64,000 nt of DNA from Blastocatellia bacterium (GCA_026985075.1 JALSQX010000066.1:1-64000), one strand, 5' to 3'; positions 17,975 through 27,227 are shown, numbered from the stretch's first letter. The notes: generated from the letters alone by a model not told the origin. Numbers and translations are program-made.

Positions 17975-19399
17975 TTACAGCCCGTACTGTTTCTTCTTAT
18001 CGTGCACGTGCACCTTGGTGATGCCCAGGATCTTCCCCGCCTTGGTCAGATTGCCTTCTGACTGCCGAAGAGCATTCTTCAACAGGAACGTTTCCAAGGC
18101 CTCCTTAGCAGCGTACCAGTTGGGCAGGAAGTGCCCGTCGATGATGAGCTTATTATCGGCGGTGATCTTCAGTCGTTCACCCTTGGCCCGTTGGCGAATG
18201 CGCTCCAGTTCCTGCTGCAATTGGACGTCGTGGTAGGATTCCAGAGCCTCTCTGACCTGGGTGAGGCGCTGTTGCGCCTTGACGGGCGCCGTAGGGAGTT
18301 CGCACTCGGCTAGATAGAGCTGGGCTGCCGTCTGGAGCATCTTGCTGTTGAGTCTCTGGCTGATCTCCAGGGCTTCCTTCAGCACTTTGGCCGCCGCATA
18401 GAAGTCGTTCCGCTTGATCTCGATGCGCCCCAGGGTAATGAGGGCTTCGGCCTTGACGAACTCGTTGTGCGAGAGGTCGGCTTGCTGAATGGCCTGAGAA
18501 GCATATTTCTCCGCCTTATGGAGCGCTCCGCTCTGGAGATAGAGTTCGGCAAACGTCTCCAGGTGAATGGAACTGCCGGCGATATTCCCCACCCGCTGAT
18601 AGAGCTCGCCACTCTCCTGCAGAATGGCTTCGGCGGCCTCATATTGCTCTAACCGGACCAGCGTCAGGGCCAGGTTATTCATGGCGTTGGCCAGTTGCTC
18701 GAACGAGGCGAACTGCTCGAAAATGCTGACCGCCTCCTTGATCATCGAGAAGGCCTCTTCATATTTCCCCATCCGCCGAAGGAGCGTCCCGAAGCTATTC
18801 AAGGCAGCTCCATAGTAGATGCCTCGTTCGAGTTTGTTGAGAACGACCATTGCCGAGGAGTAGAGCTCGGTAGCCGCATCGAGCTGGCCGAGTTGATGGG
18901 CACACACGCCAAGGTTGAACTCGAGCAAGGCCTGGAGAAACTCTTTCTTCTCGCCTCGGTGATCGCTCATCAGGTTCAGGGCGTGATGGAGCAGTTGTTG
19001 AGCTGCCTCGAACTTCGCTTCGCGACGCTTCAGTCGCCCCAGATTGTAGAGCGTCTTGGCCAATCCGAACTCATCATCGATGAACCGGTACATCTGCTCG
19101 GCCATGCGAAAGTGCTGTTCGGCGGGCTCATACTCGAACCGCCAGTAGTACCATTCGCCTCGAGCCAACGCATAGCGAGCGGCTTCATCGATGGCCAGAT
19201 CCCGCGGTTGGATTCGCTCCAATAGCTCGCCCGCCTCGTCCAGGCGACCGAAGTAGGTGTGGACTTCCGCTTGGTAGATGAGCCCCAAGGAGCCCTCGGG
19301 CGGATCAGTCTTGATGAGCTTCTCGGCTCGTTGAAATCGACCGGAGTCGATCAGGTCTGAGAGTGTGAAGAATGTTTCAAGTCGTCGTGCGCCTTCCAT
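17975..19399 (-). CDS. TPR regulator with C-terminal Fis-type HTH
   Basis: A 474-aa soluble protein. Almost the whole length to about residue 390 is helical TPR repeats (for example GLAKTLYNLGRLKRREAKFEAAQQLL and AGSSIHLETFAELYLQSGALHKAEKY, given in part). The last 45 residues, ending in EGNLTKAGKILGITKVHVHDKKKQYGL in part, match the Fis-family helix-turn-helix found at the end of NtrC-type activators, but there is no AAA+ domain. It is therefore probably a DNA-binding regulator whose TPR superhelix senses a protein or peptide. ATG 19399 has GGAGGAGG upstream; the promoter is some 260 bases away, leaving a long leader. The small secreted peptide gene follows on the same strand. Confidence 0.8.
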   Translation of the reverse strand: MEGARRLETFFTLSDLIDSGRFQRAEKLIKTDPPEGSLGLIYQAEVHTYFGRLDEAGELLERIQPRDLAIDEAARYALARGEWYYWRFEYEPAEQHFRMAEQMYRFIDDEFGLAKTLYNLGRLKRREAKFEAAQQLLHHALNLMSDHRGEKKEFLQALLEFNLGVCAHQLGQLDAATELYSSAMVVLNKLERGIYYGAALNSFGTLLRRMGKYEEAFSMIKEAVSIFEQFASFEQLANAMNNLALTLVRLEQYEAAEAILQESGELYQRVGNIAGSSIHLETFAELYLQSGALHKAEKYASQAIQQADLSHNEFVKAEALITLGRIEIKRNDFYAAAKVLKEALEISQRLNSKMLQTAAQLYLAECELPTAPVKAQQRLTQVREALESYHDVQLQQELERIRQRAKGERLKITADNKLIIDGHFLPNWYAAKEALETFLLKNALRQSEGNLTKAGKILGITKVHVHDKKKQYGL

Positions 19400-19666
19400 T
19401 GACTACCTCCTCCTCAACTAAGGTTCCTGACTCCTCACCAACGATTCGGCTCTTGTGGGAGCGGCCAATGGGGCGAGAGAGGAGGAGTGAGAATGCAGAA
19501 CGTGACTCCCTCCGTTCGCCCTGGCTCACCAACCGTCGTGACGCACAAGCCGTCTCCGCATTGGAGCCTAACGCTCTCTGGCGATGAGATTCACACACAC
19601 AGTATCATCACAACTCAGTACCCCCTAGCTTTCATAAATTCCTAAACGCCGCAACTGCTGGTAAAC

Positions 19667-19695
19667 ATTATACCAAGAGGCGAAAAAAATGCCAA
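19667..19695 (-). promoter_or_regulatory. Strong sigma-70 promoter of the TPR-Fis regulator
   Basis: TTGGCA (19695-19690), exactly 17 bases, then TATAAT (19672-19667), the best sigma-70 match in the window. GTTTACC follows the -10 directly and could be an operator half-site for autoregulation. The implied leader to the ATG is about 260 bases with no gene inside. Confidence 0.75.
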
Positions 19696-19824
19696 CAAAA
19701 ACTTCACTCGACCCCTCGTGGCCCGAGAGCGCATGCTGCGTTTGGAGTCCACCTCTCGGCAACCGGAGCCGTTGACAAATGTCGAGCCTCGTGGCAAGGT
19801 TGGATTTCCTGATCAGATGAGCCT

Positions 19825-20835
19825 ATGAACATCCTCGATCGTATCAGGCAACGCGCCCGCGCTCGTCCCCAGCGCATCGTTCTCCCCGAAGGCGAAGACG
19901 AACGGACGTTGCGCGCCGCGGCCGCTTGTGTGGCCGGGAAGATCGCTCGGGTGACGTTGATCGGCCGCGAAGAGGTAATCCGTCAGAAAGCCGGTCAATT
20001 GGGAGTGGACCTCCACCACGTGCCCATCGTCGACCCAGCTCGATCCAGGGATCTCGACGAGTACGCGCGGCTCTATTACGAACTGCGACGGGCTAAGGGC
20101 ATCACGCCCGACGAAGCTCGCCGTCAGATGCTTGATCCACTCTATTTCGGCAACATGATGGTTCGTCAAGGGCAAGCCGATGGATCGGTGGCTGGCGCCA
20201 CGCACACGACGGCGGAGACGGTCCGGGCGGCCATTCAGATCATCGGTGTGCGAGAAGGATTCCGTCTCGTCTCCAGCTTTTTCATCATGGCATTGCCCAC
20301 GCCGACCTATGGCGCTCAGGGCGCTCTCATCTACGCCGATTGTGGGGTGGTCGTTGATCCCTCCCCGTCAGAGTTGGCCGAAATCGCTCTGGCCTCGGCG
20401 CACAGCGCGCGCGTCTTATTAGGCGTGGAACCGCGCGTGGCCATGCTCTCTTTTTCCACCAAGGGGAGTGCCCGGCATCGATTGGTCGATAAGGTGATCG
20501 AAGCGACCAAAACAGCCCGCGCCCGAGCGCCGGATCTGCTCATCGACGGCGAATTGCAGGCTGACGCCGCCTTGGTTCCCGCCGTGGGCGAGAAGAAGGC
20601 TCCCGGCTCGAGCGTCGCCGGTCGCGCCAACGTGCTCATTTTCCCCAATCTGGATGCCGGGAACATCGCCTATAAGCTGACCGAGCGCCTGGCCGGAGCG
20701 ACGGCCATCGGTCCAATTCTTCAAGGCCTGCAAAAGCCGGCTAATGATCTCTCCCGCGGGTGCCGGGCCGAAGACATCGTCGATGCCATCGCTGTGACCG
20801 CCGTTCAGGCGCAGGCTACCGAGAGCATGCGCTGA
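19825..20835 (+). CDS. pta: Phosphate acetyltransferase
   Basis: A 336-aa cytosolic enzyme interconverting acetyl-CoA plus phosphate and acetyl phosphate plus CoA. The length equals the short single-domain PTA form. Seen: the N-terminal [15 protein letters not shown], the substrate-region [26 protein letters not shown], the [10 protein letters not shown] motif, the conserved [12 protein letters not shown] and the C-terminal [16 protein letters not shown]. All are typical of Pta rather than phosphate butyryltransferase. No acetate kinase gene is adjacent. A TTGACA lies 53 bases upstream of the ATG but without a convincing -10. Confidence 0.93.
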   Translation: MNILDRIRQRARARPQRIVLPEGEDERTLRAAAACVAGKIARVTLIGREEVIRQKAGQLGVDLHHVPIVDPARSRDLDEYARLYYELRRAKGITPDEARRQMLDPLYFGNMMVRQGQADGSVAGATHTTAETVRAAIQIIGVREGFRLVSSFFIMALPTPTYGAQGALIYADCGVVVDPSPSELAEIALASAHSARVLLGVEPRVAMLSFSTKGSARHRLVDKVIEATKTARARAPDLLIDGELQADAALVPAVGEKKAPGSSVAGRANVLIFPNLDAGNIAYKLTERLAGATAIGPILQGLQKPANDLSRGCRAEDIVDAIAVTAVQAQATESMR

Positions 20836-21031
20836 GCATGAAGGATGACGCGGCTCTGGCCAGGGATATCGATGGCGGCGTTGACGTTCCTCGCCGGCTT
20901 CTGCCGGGGACCTCATCGATGGTCCGAGTCTGTGCCCGGTGGATGTCATCACTTCGAGCGCCCTCTCGGGGAGGGCCGAAGCGGTGTCGACGAGTGTTCC
21001 CCCCAGGCGAACCGAGGATCGGCGGCGATGA

Positions 21032-21607
21032 CTATCTGGACTGCCGCGCTGCCGTCCATGGCGGCACCACGCCGTTCATTCGAGCGTAAGCGATGGATTG
21101 ACCGAGATGTTCGTGCATGTGGGTGATGAGCGCGATGAGGACAGCGCGAACGGTCGTATCCCGACCGAACATCTTCACCGGCTTATCCAGATCGGCGTCC
21201 GGTGTGTTCAGGATGGCCTGACGCACGTGATGAAGCGAGCGCTTCAATGTCTCCACCACTTTGGTCTTCTCGGTGATCTTCTCCAATCCCCGAGTCGCGC
21301 CGGGGGGCGGCTCGACGCCGACCAGGCGGGGGAAGAAGAAGTTAGCGCCAGCTATGTGCATGTAGACTTCGCTCACCGATCGCACTCCTTCGGCTGGCCG
21401 CCAGGTGTACTTCTCTTCGGGCATGGCTTCGGCCAAACCCACCAGCTTCTTCTCCAACGTCTCCAGATCGGTGAGGAGTTCGGCGCGAATTCCGGACCTC
21501 GGAGGTTTCATCCCCGCCGAGGGGCGTTCCTGTTGAGCCCAGGAGGGCAACGCGATTCCCCAGAGCAAGAGCAAGCTGACGATGACATAGAGCCATGATC
21601 GTTTCAT
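21032..21607 (-). CDS. Exported DinB-like four-helix protein
   Basis: A 191-aa protein with a clear signal peptide (SWLYVIVSLLLLWGIALPSWAQ) and a DinB/DfsB-type four-helix bundle. The helix bearing MHIAGANFFFPR and the later THMHEHLGQSIAYAR supply the three histidines that bind a divalent metal in this family. DinB-like proteins include thiol-dependent transferases and many uncharacterised members; DNA repair is not implied by the name. The export signal puts it in the periplasm. ATG 21607 has AAGGAGGAGC upstream. It converges with pta and stands alone. Confidence 0.85.
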   Translation of the reverse strand: MKRSWLYVIVSLLLLWGIALPSWAQQERPSAGMKPPRSGIRAELLTDLETLEKKLVGLAEAMPEEKYTWRPAEGVRSVSEVYMHIAGANFFFPRLVGVEPPPGATRGLEKITEKTKVVETLKRSLHHVRQAILNTPDADLDKPVKMFGRDTTVRAVLIALITHMHEHLGQSIAYARMNGVVPPWTAARQSR

Positions 21608-22077
21608 TGATGCTCCTCCTTGTGATGATCTATGGAGAGATGCCCGCGAAGAGCATCACTCCTCGGTTCATCGATCCATCCGCCCGTTCGGCGGCCACCG
21701 CTCCGAACCGGGCGTGGTGTCATGATCCCAATGCGGGCAGTGCGAGCCGAGATTCTACACCCAGGATGGACCCCCTGACAATGCGTGCCATAGTATTCTC
21801 GGCGCACCGGGCGGAAGCTGGTCGCCCCGAAGGCGTATGATGTGAGAACCCGAAGCCCACGCCTCAGGACGTTGCTCTCATTCCCGTGCGTTCTGGAGGG
21901 AGGGTAGAGTGATCCCCGCGAGCGTGATTCGGTCAGCGCCTGGTTGGCGCACCATGAAGTCCTCTCCTCGACCTCGTCAGCGAGGGCAGCACGGAGAGGG
22001 CGCGCGGTCGAGTCATCATCGAAGATGTTCGCCTTCTCGGCCGCTCCACCCGTGTGTTCCTCGCGCACCCGCTGGTC

Positions 22078-22107
22078 TTTACAGAGCGGAAGAGAGTTCC
22101 CTATTAT
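22078..22107 (+). promoter_or_regulatory. Sigma-70 promoter of the kptA-ABC pair
   Basis: TTTACA (22078-22083), 18 bases, TATTAT (22102-22107); both boxes match five of six consensus bases. It lies about 58 bases before the kptA start and in the right orientation. The rest of the 21608-22164 gap holds no gene I can support. Confidence 0.6.
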
Positions 22108-22164
22108 CTGACATCGATTCCGACGAGACGGAGGAAAGAAATTGAGCATAGTGGGTGAGACATC

Positions 22165-22740
22165 ATGACGCAACGGCCATCTCCGGGGTGGGTTCAACTC
22201 AGTCGATTCATGGCCTTGATCCTTCGGCATCGCGCCGATCAATTCGGCGTGGAACTGGACGATCAAGGATACGCCTCTATCGAGGATCTCATTCGGGCGA
22301 TCCGATCCAGTCCGCGATGGAGACGGGTGACGCGCGAAGACATCCTGGAGGTTGTCCGACAGCAGGAGAAACGGCGATTTGAAATCAATCGCGAGCGCAT
22401 TCGCGCTCTTTATGGGCATAGTCTCCCGCAACGGATCACCTATCCGGAAGTGGACCCCCCCGACTATCTCTATCACGGCACCAGTCCAGCTTCGCTCAAT
22501 CGCATTCGCGTCGAGGGATTGCTTCCCATGGAACGGCAGTACGTGCATCTCTCCGTCACTCCTCAGGATGCCTATGAGGTCGGGCGACGGCGGAGTCGCC
22601 ATCCGGTGATTCTCAGGATTCGCGCTCGAGAAGCGCAGCAGGCGGGGACCCGCTTCTATCGGCCAGAGGGGCACATTTACTTGGCCAAAAAGGTTCCTCG
22701 TCAGTTCATCGAAGAACTGAGTCGATCGCGACCCTCATAA
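22165..22740 (+). CDS. kptA: RNA 2'-phosphotransferase (Tpt1/KptA family)
   Basis: A 191-aa enzyme that removes an internal or terminal RNA 2'-phosphate using NAD+, giving ADP-ribose 1''-2''-cyclic phosphate. In yeast this finishes tRNA splicing; in bacteria the natural substrate is unclear. Seen: the N-terminal winged-helix part with LSRFMALILRH, then the ADP-ribosyl-transferase-like part with LYHGTS, VHLSVTPQDAYEVG, VILRIRA and FYRPEGHIYLAKKVP, the family's conserved blocks including the catalytic Arg/His residues. The length is normal. The ABC ATPase gene starts six bases after the stop, so the two are cotranscribed. Confidence 0.92.
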   Translation: MTQRPSPGWVQLSRFMALILRHRADQFGVELDDQGYASIEDLIRAIRSSPRWRRVTREDILEVVRQQEKRRFEINRERIRALYGHSLPQRITYPEVDPPDYLYHGTSPASLNRIRVEGLLPMERQYVHLSVTPQDAYEVGRRRSRHPVILRIRAREAQQAGTRFYRPEGHIYLAKKVPRQFIEELSRSRPS

Positions 22741-22746
22741 TCCGAT

Positions 22747-23574
22747 ATGACCATCGATGCACATCACAGGGCCTCGCTCACCCCGGCCATTGAGTTTCGT
22801 CATGTCTCCATTCGCTTCGAGGATGCGCCGGTTCTGGATGATGTGAGTTTCGTCGTTCCTCCCGGGGAAATGCGCATCATTCTGGGCTTGGTCGGTTCGG
22901 GCAAATCGACGATCCTTCGTCTCGCCGTTGGCTTGCTCAAACCCGATGAGGGGCAGATTTTCATTGAGGGACAAGAGATCACGGCCATGCCGGAGTCCGA
23001 GCTGTTTCAATTGCGCAAACAGATTGGCGTCGTGTTCCAGGAGGATGCCTTGTTCACCTCGCTGCCGGTGTGGGAGAATGTGGGATATCGGTTGCTGGAG
23101 CAAGGAGAAGATCCAGAAGTGGTCAGGGAGAAGGTCCGGCGCGTGCTCCGGTTGATCGATATGGAACACGCCATCGATATGATGCCCGCCGAGCTCTCCG
23201 GAGGGATGAGTCGACGGACGGCGGTCGCGCGGGCTCTGGTGGGGAACCCCCGTATCGCCCTCTATGACTCGCCGTGTGCCGGTCTCGATCCAGTGACCGA
23301 ACGGAAGATCTTGCGGTTGATTATGCAACTGCGCGATCTGAACGGAACCACCTCGCTCTATGTGACGCAGAAAATGGATGAAGTTCGTTATCTCTGCTCG
23401 GGGATGTACGAGCGAACGCCCGATGGGAAAGTACGATTCCGGAAGGAGAGCGAGGGGTTCTGCCTCTACAACACCAAAATCCTCCTCCTCTCTCGAGGGC
23501 GCATTGTGATCGAAGCGCCCGATGAGCTGTTCTGGAAGTCATCGCTTCCCGTAGTGCGCGAATTCCTGGTTTGA
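22747..23574 (+). CDS. MlaF-like ABC ATPase lacking the catalytic Glu and H-loop His
   Basis: A 275-aa ABC transporter ATPase close to the MlaF/Ttg2A (phospholipid transport) type. Walker A is GLVGSGKST, the Q-loop IGVVFQEDAL, the signature LSGGMSRR and the D-loop AGLDP; all look intact. But Walker B reads IALYDSP, with Ser where the catalytic Glu belongs, and the H-loop reads YVTQKMDEV, with Gln for the switch His. About 25 extra residues (MYERTPDGKVRFRK region) lie after the H-loop. Nucleotide binding is likely kept; hydrolysis is doubtful. No MlaE permease or MlaD gene is adjacent; the partner is unknown. Cotranscribed with kptA. Confidence 0.85.
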   Translation: MTIDAHHRASLTPAIEFRHVSIRFEDAPVLDDVSFVVPPGEMRIILGLVGSGKSTILRLAVGLLKPDEGQIFIEGQEITAMPESELFQLRKQIGVVFQEDALFTSLPVWENVGYRLLEQGEDPEVVREKVRRVLRLIDMEHAIDMMPAELSGGMSRRTAVARALVGNPRIALYDSPCAGLDPVTERKILRLIMQLRDLNGTTSLYVTQKMDEVRYLCSGMYERTPDGKVRFRKESEGFCLYNTKILLLSRGRIVIEAPDELFWKSSLPVVREFLV

Positions 23575-23610
23575 GTCGAGGCGTCTCACGTCCGTGATCC
23601 TCTCTCGAGG

Positions 23611-24309
23611 TTACTCTTGGATGGCGTCTTCAGGAGAGGGTTTGCGAGCCACGACCAGATAGTTGATCGTATCTCGTGGATCGGTACACCGTCGATCGAA
23701 GAAACCGAACAGGAGATTGACAAGTGGGATCAATCGATGCCATCCACGGCGGTTCTGCAAGACATGGCACAGGGCCTGTCCGATCAACGTCCACGCCGTC
23801 CCTTCCCTCTTGATGGAGAGGAGAGTGAGCCCACTGGTGTGAATGAGATGGCGCAGGCCGAATTGCGTGAATCGGTAGTAATCGTGAGGGATTTCATGAA
23901 GCGGCCAGTATTGAGGAGCAGTGAGGATGAGATGGCCACCGGGTTTCAGCACGCGACTCACCTCCTTCAGCATGTGATCGGGTTGGGGAACGTGTTCGAG
24001 GACCTGAGTGGCCAGAACGGTATCGAACGTAGCGGGAGCGAACGGCAGATGGAGAACGTCGGCGGCCACATCCGGTCGACTGTGGTCGGGATCCGGGTCC
24101 ACGCCGATGTAACTCTGGACATATGGACCGAAGAGATGCGCGTAGGGTTTATTGCCGCATCCGACATCGAGCAATCGACCGCGCGCGAACTGCCGAGAGG
24201 CCCGCAGATCGGCGAGCAAGACCCGTCTGGCCAGATAATCGGCTTCGCGCCAATGGGTGTCGGCTTGACGCGCTCGTTCAATGGGCTGATCATAGGTGAG
24301 ACGATTCAT
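23611..24309 (-). CDS. Class I SAM-dependent methyltransferase
   Basis: A 232-aa methyltransferase of the Methyltransf_11 type. Seen: motif I LLDVGCGNKPY, the acidic end of strand 2 (IGVDPDPDH), LPFAPATFDTVLATQVLEHV and LKPGGHLILTAP. The C-terminal half has a hydrophobic segment near LIPLVNLLFGFF. The start at 24309 (MNRLTYDQP) has a close GGAG; a GTG at 24342 is an alternative adding 11 residues. It follows the flippase gene on the same strand, which points to modification of a cell-surface glycan or its lipid carrier; the true acceptor is unknown. Confidence 0.85.
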   Translation of the reverse strand: MNRLTYDQPIERARQADTHWREADYLARRVLLADLRASRQFARGRLLDVGCGNKPYAHLFGPYVQSYIGVDPDPDHSRPDVAADVLHLPFAPATFDTVLATQVLEHVPQPDHMLKEVSRVLKPGGHLILTAPQYWPLHEIPHDYYRFTQFGLRHLIHTSGLTLLSIKREGTAWTLIGQALCHVLQNRRGWHRLIPLVNLLFGFFDRRCTDPRDTINYLVVARKPSPEDAIQE

Positions 24310-24354
24310 GATCTCCAGCTCATCGTTTTGATGTGCCTGCACCGGGTGGCGCGC

Positions 24355-25863
24355 TCATGGCCCTTCCCACTCGGTGGATTTGGACGAGATGGCGCGTTTG
24401 ACCAGTTGCGCCTCCCGTCGCAGTTCGCCGAGGAAGCGGTGACCTTCGATCATCGCCATAACCAGAGGATAGAGGAAAAGGCCGAGCAGGGCCACCACGA
24501 TCAGAGAGAGAAGATCGGTGATCCCGCGCCCCACCATCCGGGCTGCCGCGCCAACGATGAGGCCCGCCAGAAGAGGGCGGCCAACCGTATACCTCAAATC
24601 CAACCGGGCGATGGCACGAATCTGGCCGAGCAACCAGACGACGGGGACAACGACGCCGATGGCGTAGGCCACGGCCACACCGTTGAACCCGAGCAGAGGT
24701 GTGAGGGCCAGTGCCAGTATCCAATCGATGCCCGTCCACACCATCAGGATGCGCAAGCTCGCCGTCACGCGACCGAGCGCGTTGAGCACGCCGATGAACG
24801 GCGTGGTGATGTTCCCTCCCATCATGCGCAGCGTGAGCCAATAGTAGGCGATGATGGCTGGCTGCCACTTGTCGGTGAATACGAAATGGATGATCCATGG
24901 GATGAGAGCGGCGGCCACCGCGAGCGCGGGAGTGGTGGTCAGCATGAGATAGCGGAGCATCTTCTCCACAGCCCGTCCCATCTCTTCTCGATGGTCTTGC
25001 AGTCGGGAGAGGGAGGGGAAGCTCACCCGCGTCGCAATCTGAGTGAATACTTGACTCGTCAAGTACGTCGTGCGCTCGGCCCACTTCAGGTACCCGACGG
25101 CCGTCGGACCGAACAACGGTCCGGCCAGAAGAGGCGCAATGTTGTCACGCAGCAATGAGGTCAATCCACCGAGCTGGTAGAGGCTGCCGAATCTCAGTGC
25201 CGATTTGAGGAAGACGCCTTTCCAGGCGAAGCCGGGTCGCCACCCGGATCTCCGAAAGAGGAGGAGGGCGCGGAGGGTCTCACTGGCGATGGCCGCGTCG
25301 ATGAAGCTCCACACGCCGAATCCCAACAACGCCAGACCGACGGCTGAGAGATGGAAAGTGAGCATCGCCGCCACTTCAATGCGGGCAATCGTCTCATAGG
25401 CCAATCGGCGCTCCAGCATGACGTTGGGCACCGATCCGAGTAAGCCGATGAGCAGGATGAGCGAGAGCCCGCGGATGACCCAGACCATGCGCGGGTCCAG
25501 TCGATAGGAGTGAGCGAGGGAGGGAGCGAGAACATAGAGTCCGACGACGGTGATGAATACCACGGCGCATTGGAAGGTGAACATGGTGTTCCACTCCTCC
25601 CGCGCGGGTTCGGCCCTCTGTTGAATGAGCGCGGCGCCGAAACCCAGATCGCGAAATCCAATGATGAGGTAAATCCAGAAATTGGCGATGGCATAGATGC
25701 CGAAATCGTCCGGATGGAGGAGGCGCGCCAGCACGATGGTGGCCAGCAGGCCGACCGGCATGACCACGAACTGACGGAGAAACATGGCCACCACTCCTTT
25801 GACCGTGCGGTCTCGAACCGAAATGAAGATGTGGAGTGGACGTTCGACGTTTGGATCGGCCAT
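24355..25863 (-). CDS. Polysaccharide/O-antigen flippase (MOP superfamily)
   Basis: A 502-aa inner-membrane protein with about 12-14 hydrophobic helices and the features of Wzx-type oligosaccharide translocases: the N-terminal KGVVAMFLRQFVVMPVGLLATIVLARLL, the LHPDDFGIYAIANF turn and a basic C-terminus. Such proteins flip undecaprenyl-linked glycan repeat units to the periplasmic face. The methyltransferase gene lies directly downstream on the same strand. No glycosyltransferases or polymerase are adjacent, so it is either an orphan or part of a dispersed pathway. No good ribosome site precedes the ATG at 25863. Confidence 0.88.
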   Translation of the reverse strand: MADPNVERPLHIFISVRDRTVKGVVAMFLRQFVVMPVGLLATIVLARLLHPDDFGIYAIANFWIYLIIGFRDLGFGAALIQQRAEPAREEWNTMFTFQCAVVFITVVGLYVLAPSLAHSYRLDPRMVWVIRGLSLILLIGLLGSVPNVMLERRLAYETIARIEVAAMLTFHLSAVGLALLGFGVWSFIDAAIASETLRALLLFRRSGWRPGFAWKGVFLKSALRFGSLYQLGGLTSLLRDNIAPLLAGPLFGPTAVGYLKWAERTTYLTSQVFTQIATRVSFPSLSRLQDHREEMGRAVEKMLRYLMLTTTPALAVAAALIPWIIHFVFTDKWQPAIIAYYWLTLRMMGGNITTPFIGVLNALGRVTASLRILMVWTGIDWILALALTPLLGFNGVAVAYAIGVVVPVVWLLGQIRAIARLDLRYTVGRPLLAGLIVGAAARMVGRGITDLLSLIVVALLGLFLYPLVMAMIEGHRFLGELRREAQLVKRAISSKSTEWEGP

Positions 25864-26178
25864 GATTCGGGCCTAGAGTGTAGCTCAAAAATGGCACCCT
25901 CGTCACCACCCTCGGTCGGGCGCGCCGGGCGCTGGTTCCTCCCCACGGTGAGGAGCGCAACGATCTCTGGTGGCGAACTCCAGAGTCCGACCGGTGATGC
26001 TTCGTTCCCCCAACGGCAGGAAGAGTCGCGCCCATTCATCGCGGTGGACCATTCGGACGATAGGACCTTCGAATGCCCGTGACCTGGGAGCCGGTTTCCC
26101 CGGGTCGGCGAGGAAACGATGGCGGCGAGCGAGGTCTTCGTCCACGCCTGATGGGCCCATCGGATGGCCCGGATAATG

Positions 26179-26207
26179 TGGACATCGGACGGTCATCGAG
26201 CTATAAT
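26179..26207 (+). promoter_or_regulatory. Sigma-70 promoter of the M23 peptidase gene
   Basis: TGGACA (26179-26184), 17 bases, TATAAT (26202-26207). It implies a leader of about 130 bases before the ATG at 26343. The remainder of the 25864-26342 gap holds no gene I can support. Confidence 0.7.
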
Positions 26208-26342
26208 CCCCTTTGAATTTCGAGAAGGTATTCGAGAAAAGGAGCGAGCAACCATTTTCGTACAGGAGTCGTCTACGGGATTTATTCCGTTCGATATCAA
26301 GACGGTCATTAACGATTTCTTTTTGTGTGAGGAGATAGTCAT

Positions 26343-27227
26343 ATGGACGGCGATAAACGGTGCTATACGCTGATCATTGCATCGGCTGCCGATGCGCGGT
26401 TTCAGAAAGTGATCATTCGGCGTTGGCACCTCTATCTGAGCGTTATCGTAGGAGCACTGTACACCTTTTTGCAGGTCGGGTTTTTCATCGACTATTACCG
26501 AGTGCGGGGGGAGAACCAGAATTTGAGGCAAGAGCACGCCGCGGTCCTTCAGACGTTACAGTCGCGGTTGACGTCCATCGAGGCGGAATCGGCCCGATTG
26601 CGCCAGTTGGCCGGAGAGATGGGATTGAATCTGGATGTCGCCATGGACTCGGAGGCGGAGAAGCGAGAGGCCGGGATGGGTGGTCCGAGCGAGCTGGAGT
26701 CGTTCGCCAGCGAGTTGGATCGCGTGGCGGCTCACCTCAAACTGTTGCGAGAAAACCTCTGGGCGGAGAGAGCGCGAACGACGCCCATCGGATGGCCCGC
26801 CCATGGCCACGTGACCTCTGGCTTCGGTCTCCGACGCAACCCCTTTGGCTCTGGATACGAATTTCATGCGGGCATTGATATTGCCTCGCTCCCCGGCCGC
26901 CCGGTGAGGGCGACGGCCGATGGTGTGGTCATTTATGCCGGATATCGCGGAGGATACGGGAAGCTGGTGGTGGTGGATCATGGGCGCGGATTGCGGACCT
27001 TCTATGGGCATCTGTCTCGCATTCGGGTGAAAGTGGGCGAGGCCGTGCGCCGCGGACAGTTGCTCGGACGCGTCGGCCGTACCGGACGTTCGACCGGCGC
27101 CCATGTACATTACGAAGTCCGCATTCACGATCGCCCCGTGGACCCGGAGGAGTTCGTGCGTTCCTCTTCACAGAAGGAGTTGGCGAGCGGAGCAGAGCCG
27201 CCACAGATGAAGCATTCGGGGGAGTGA
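26343..27227 (+). CDS. Membrane-anchored M23 (LytM-like) peptidase
   Basis: A 294-aa envelope protein: a short cytoplasmic start, one transmembrane helix (LYLSVIVGALYTFLQVGFFI), a coiled coil at about residues 50-90 and 110-140, then an M23 domain. Zinc ligands are in place: His and Asp in FHAGIDIAS and the HxH of HVHYEV; GYGKLVVVDHGRGLRTFYGHLS is typical of active members. It probably cuts peptidoglycan cross-links or stems during growth. GAGGAG lies upstream of the ATG at 26343 and a strong promoter is further upstream. It stands alone between divergent and convergent neighbours. Confidence 0.92.
   Translation: MDGDKRCYTLIIASAADARFQKVIIRRWHLYLSVIVGALYTFLQVGFFIDYYRVRGENQNLRQEHAAVLQTLQSRLTSIEAESARLRQLAGEMGLNLDVAMDSEAEKREAGMGGPSELESFASELDRVAAHLKLLRENLWAERARTTPIGWPAHGHVTSGFGLRRNPFGSGYEFHAGIDIASLPGRPVRATADGVVIYAGYRGGYGKLVVVDHGRGLRTFYGHLSRIRVKVGEAVRRGQLLGRVGRTGRSTGAHVHYEVRIHDRPVDPEEFVRSSSQKELASGAEPPQMKHSGE

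Noticed and set aside
21604-22674. Minus-strand open frame of 356 codons
   Set aside because: Runs antisense through most of kptA and has no recognisable domain.
23617-25158. Long plus-strand open frame (513 codons)
   Set aside because: Lies antisense to the methyltransferase and flippase genes, has low-complexity charged content and no family similarity; a shadow of GC-rich coding sequence.
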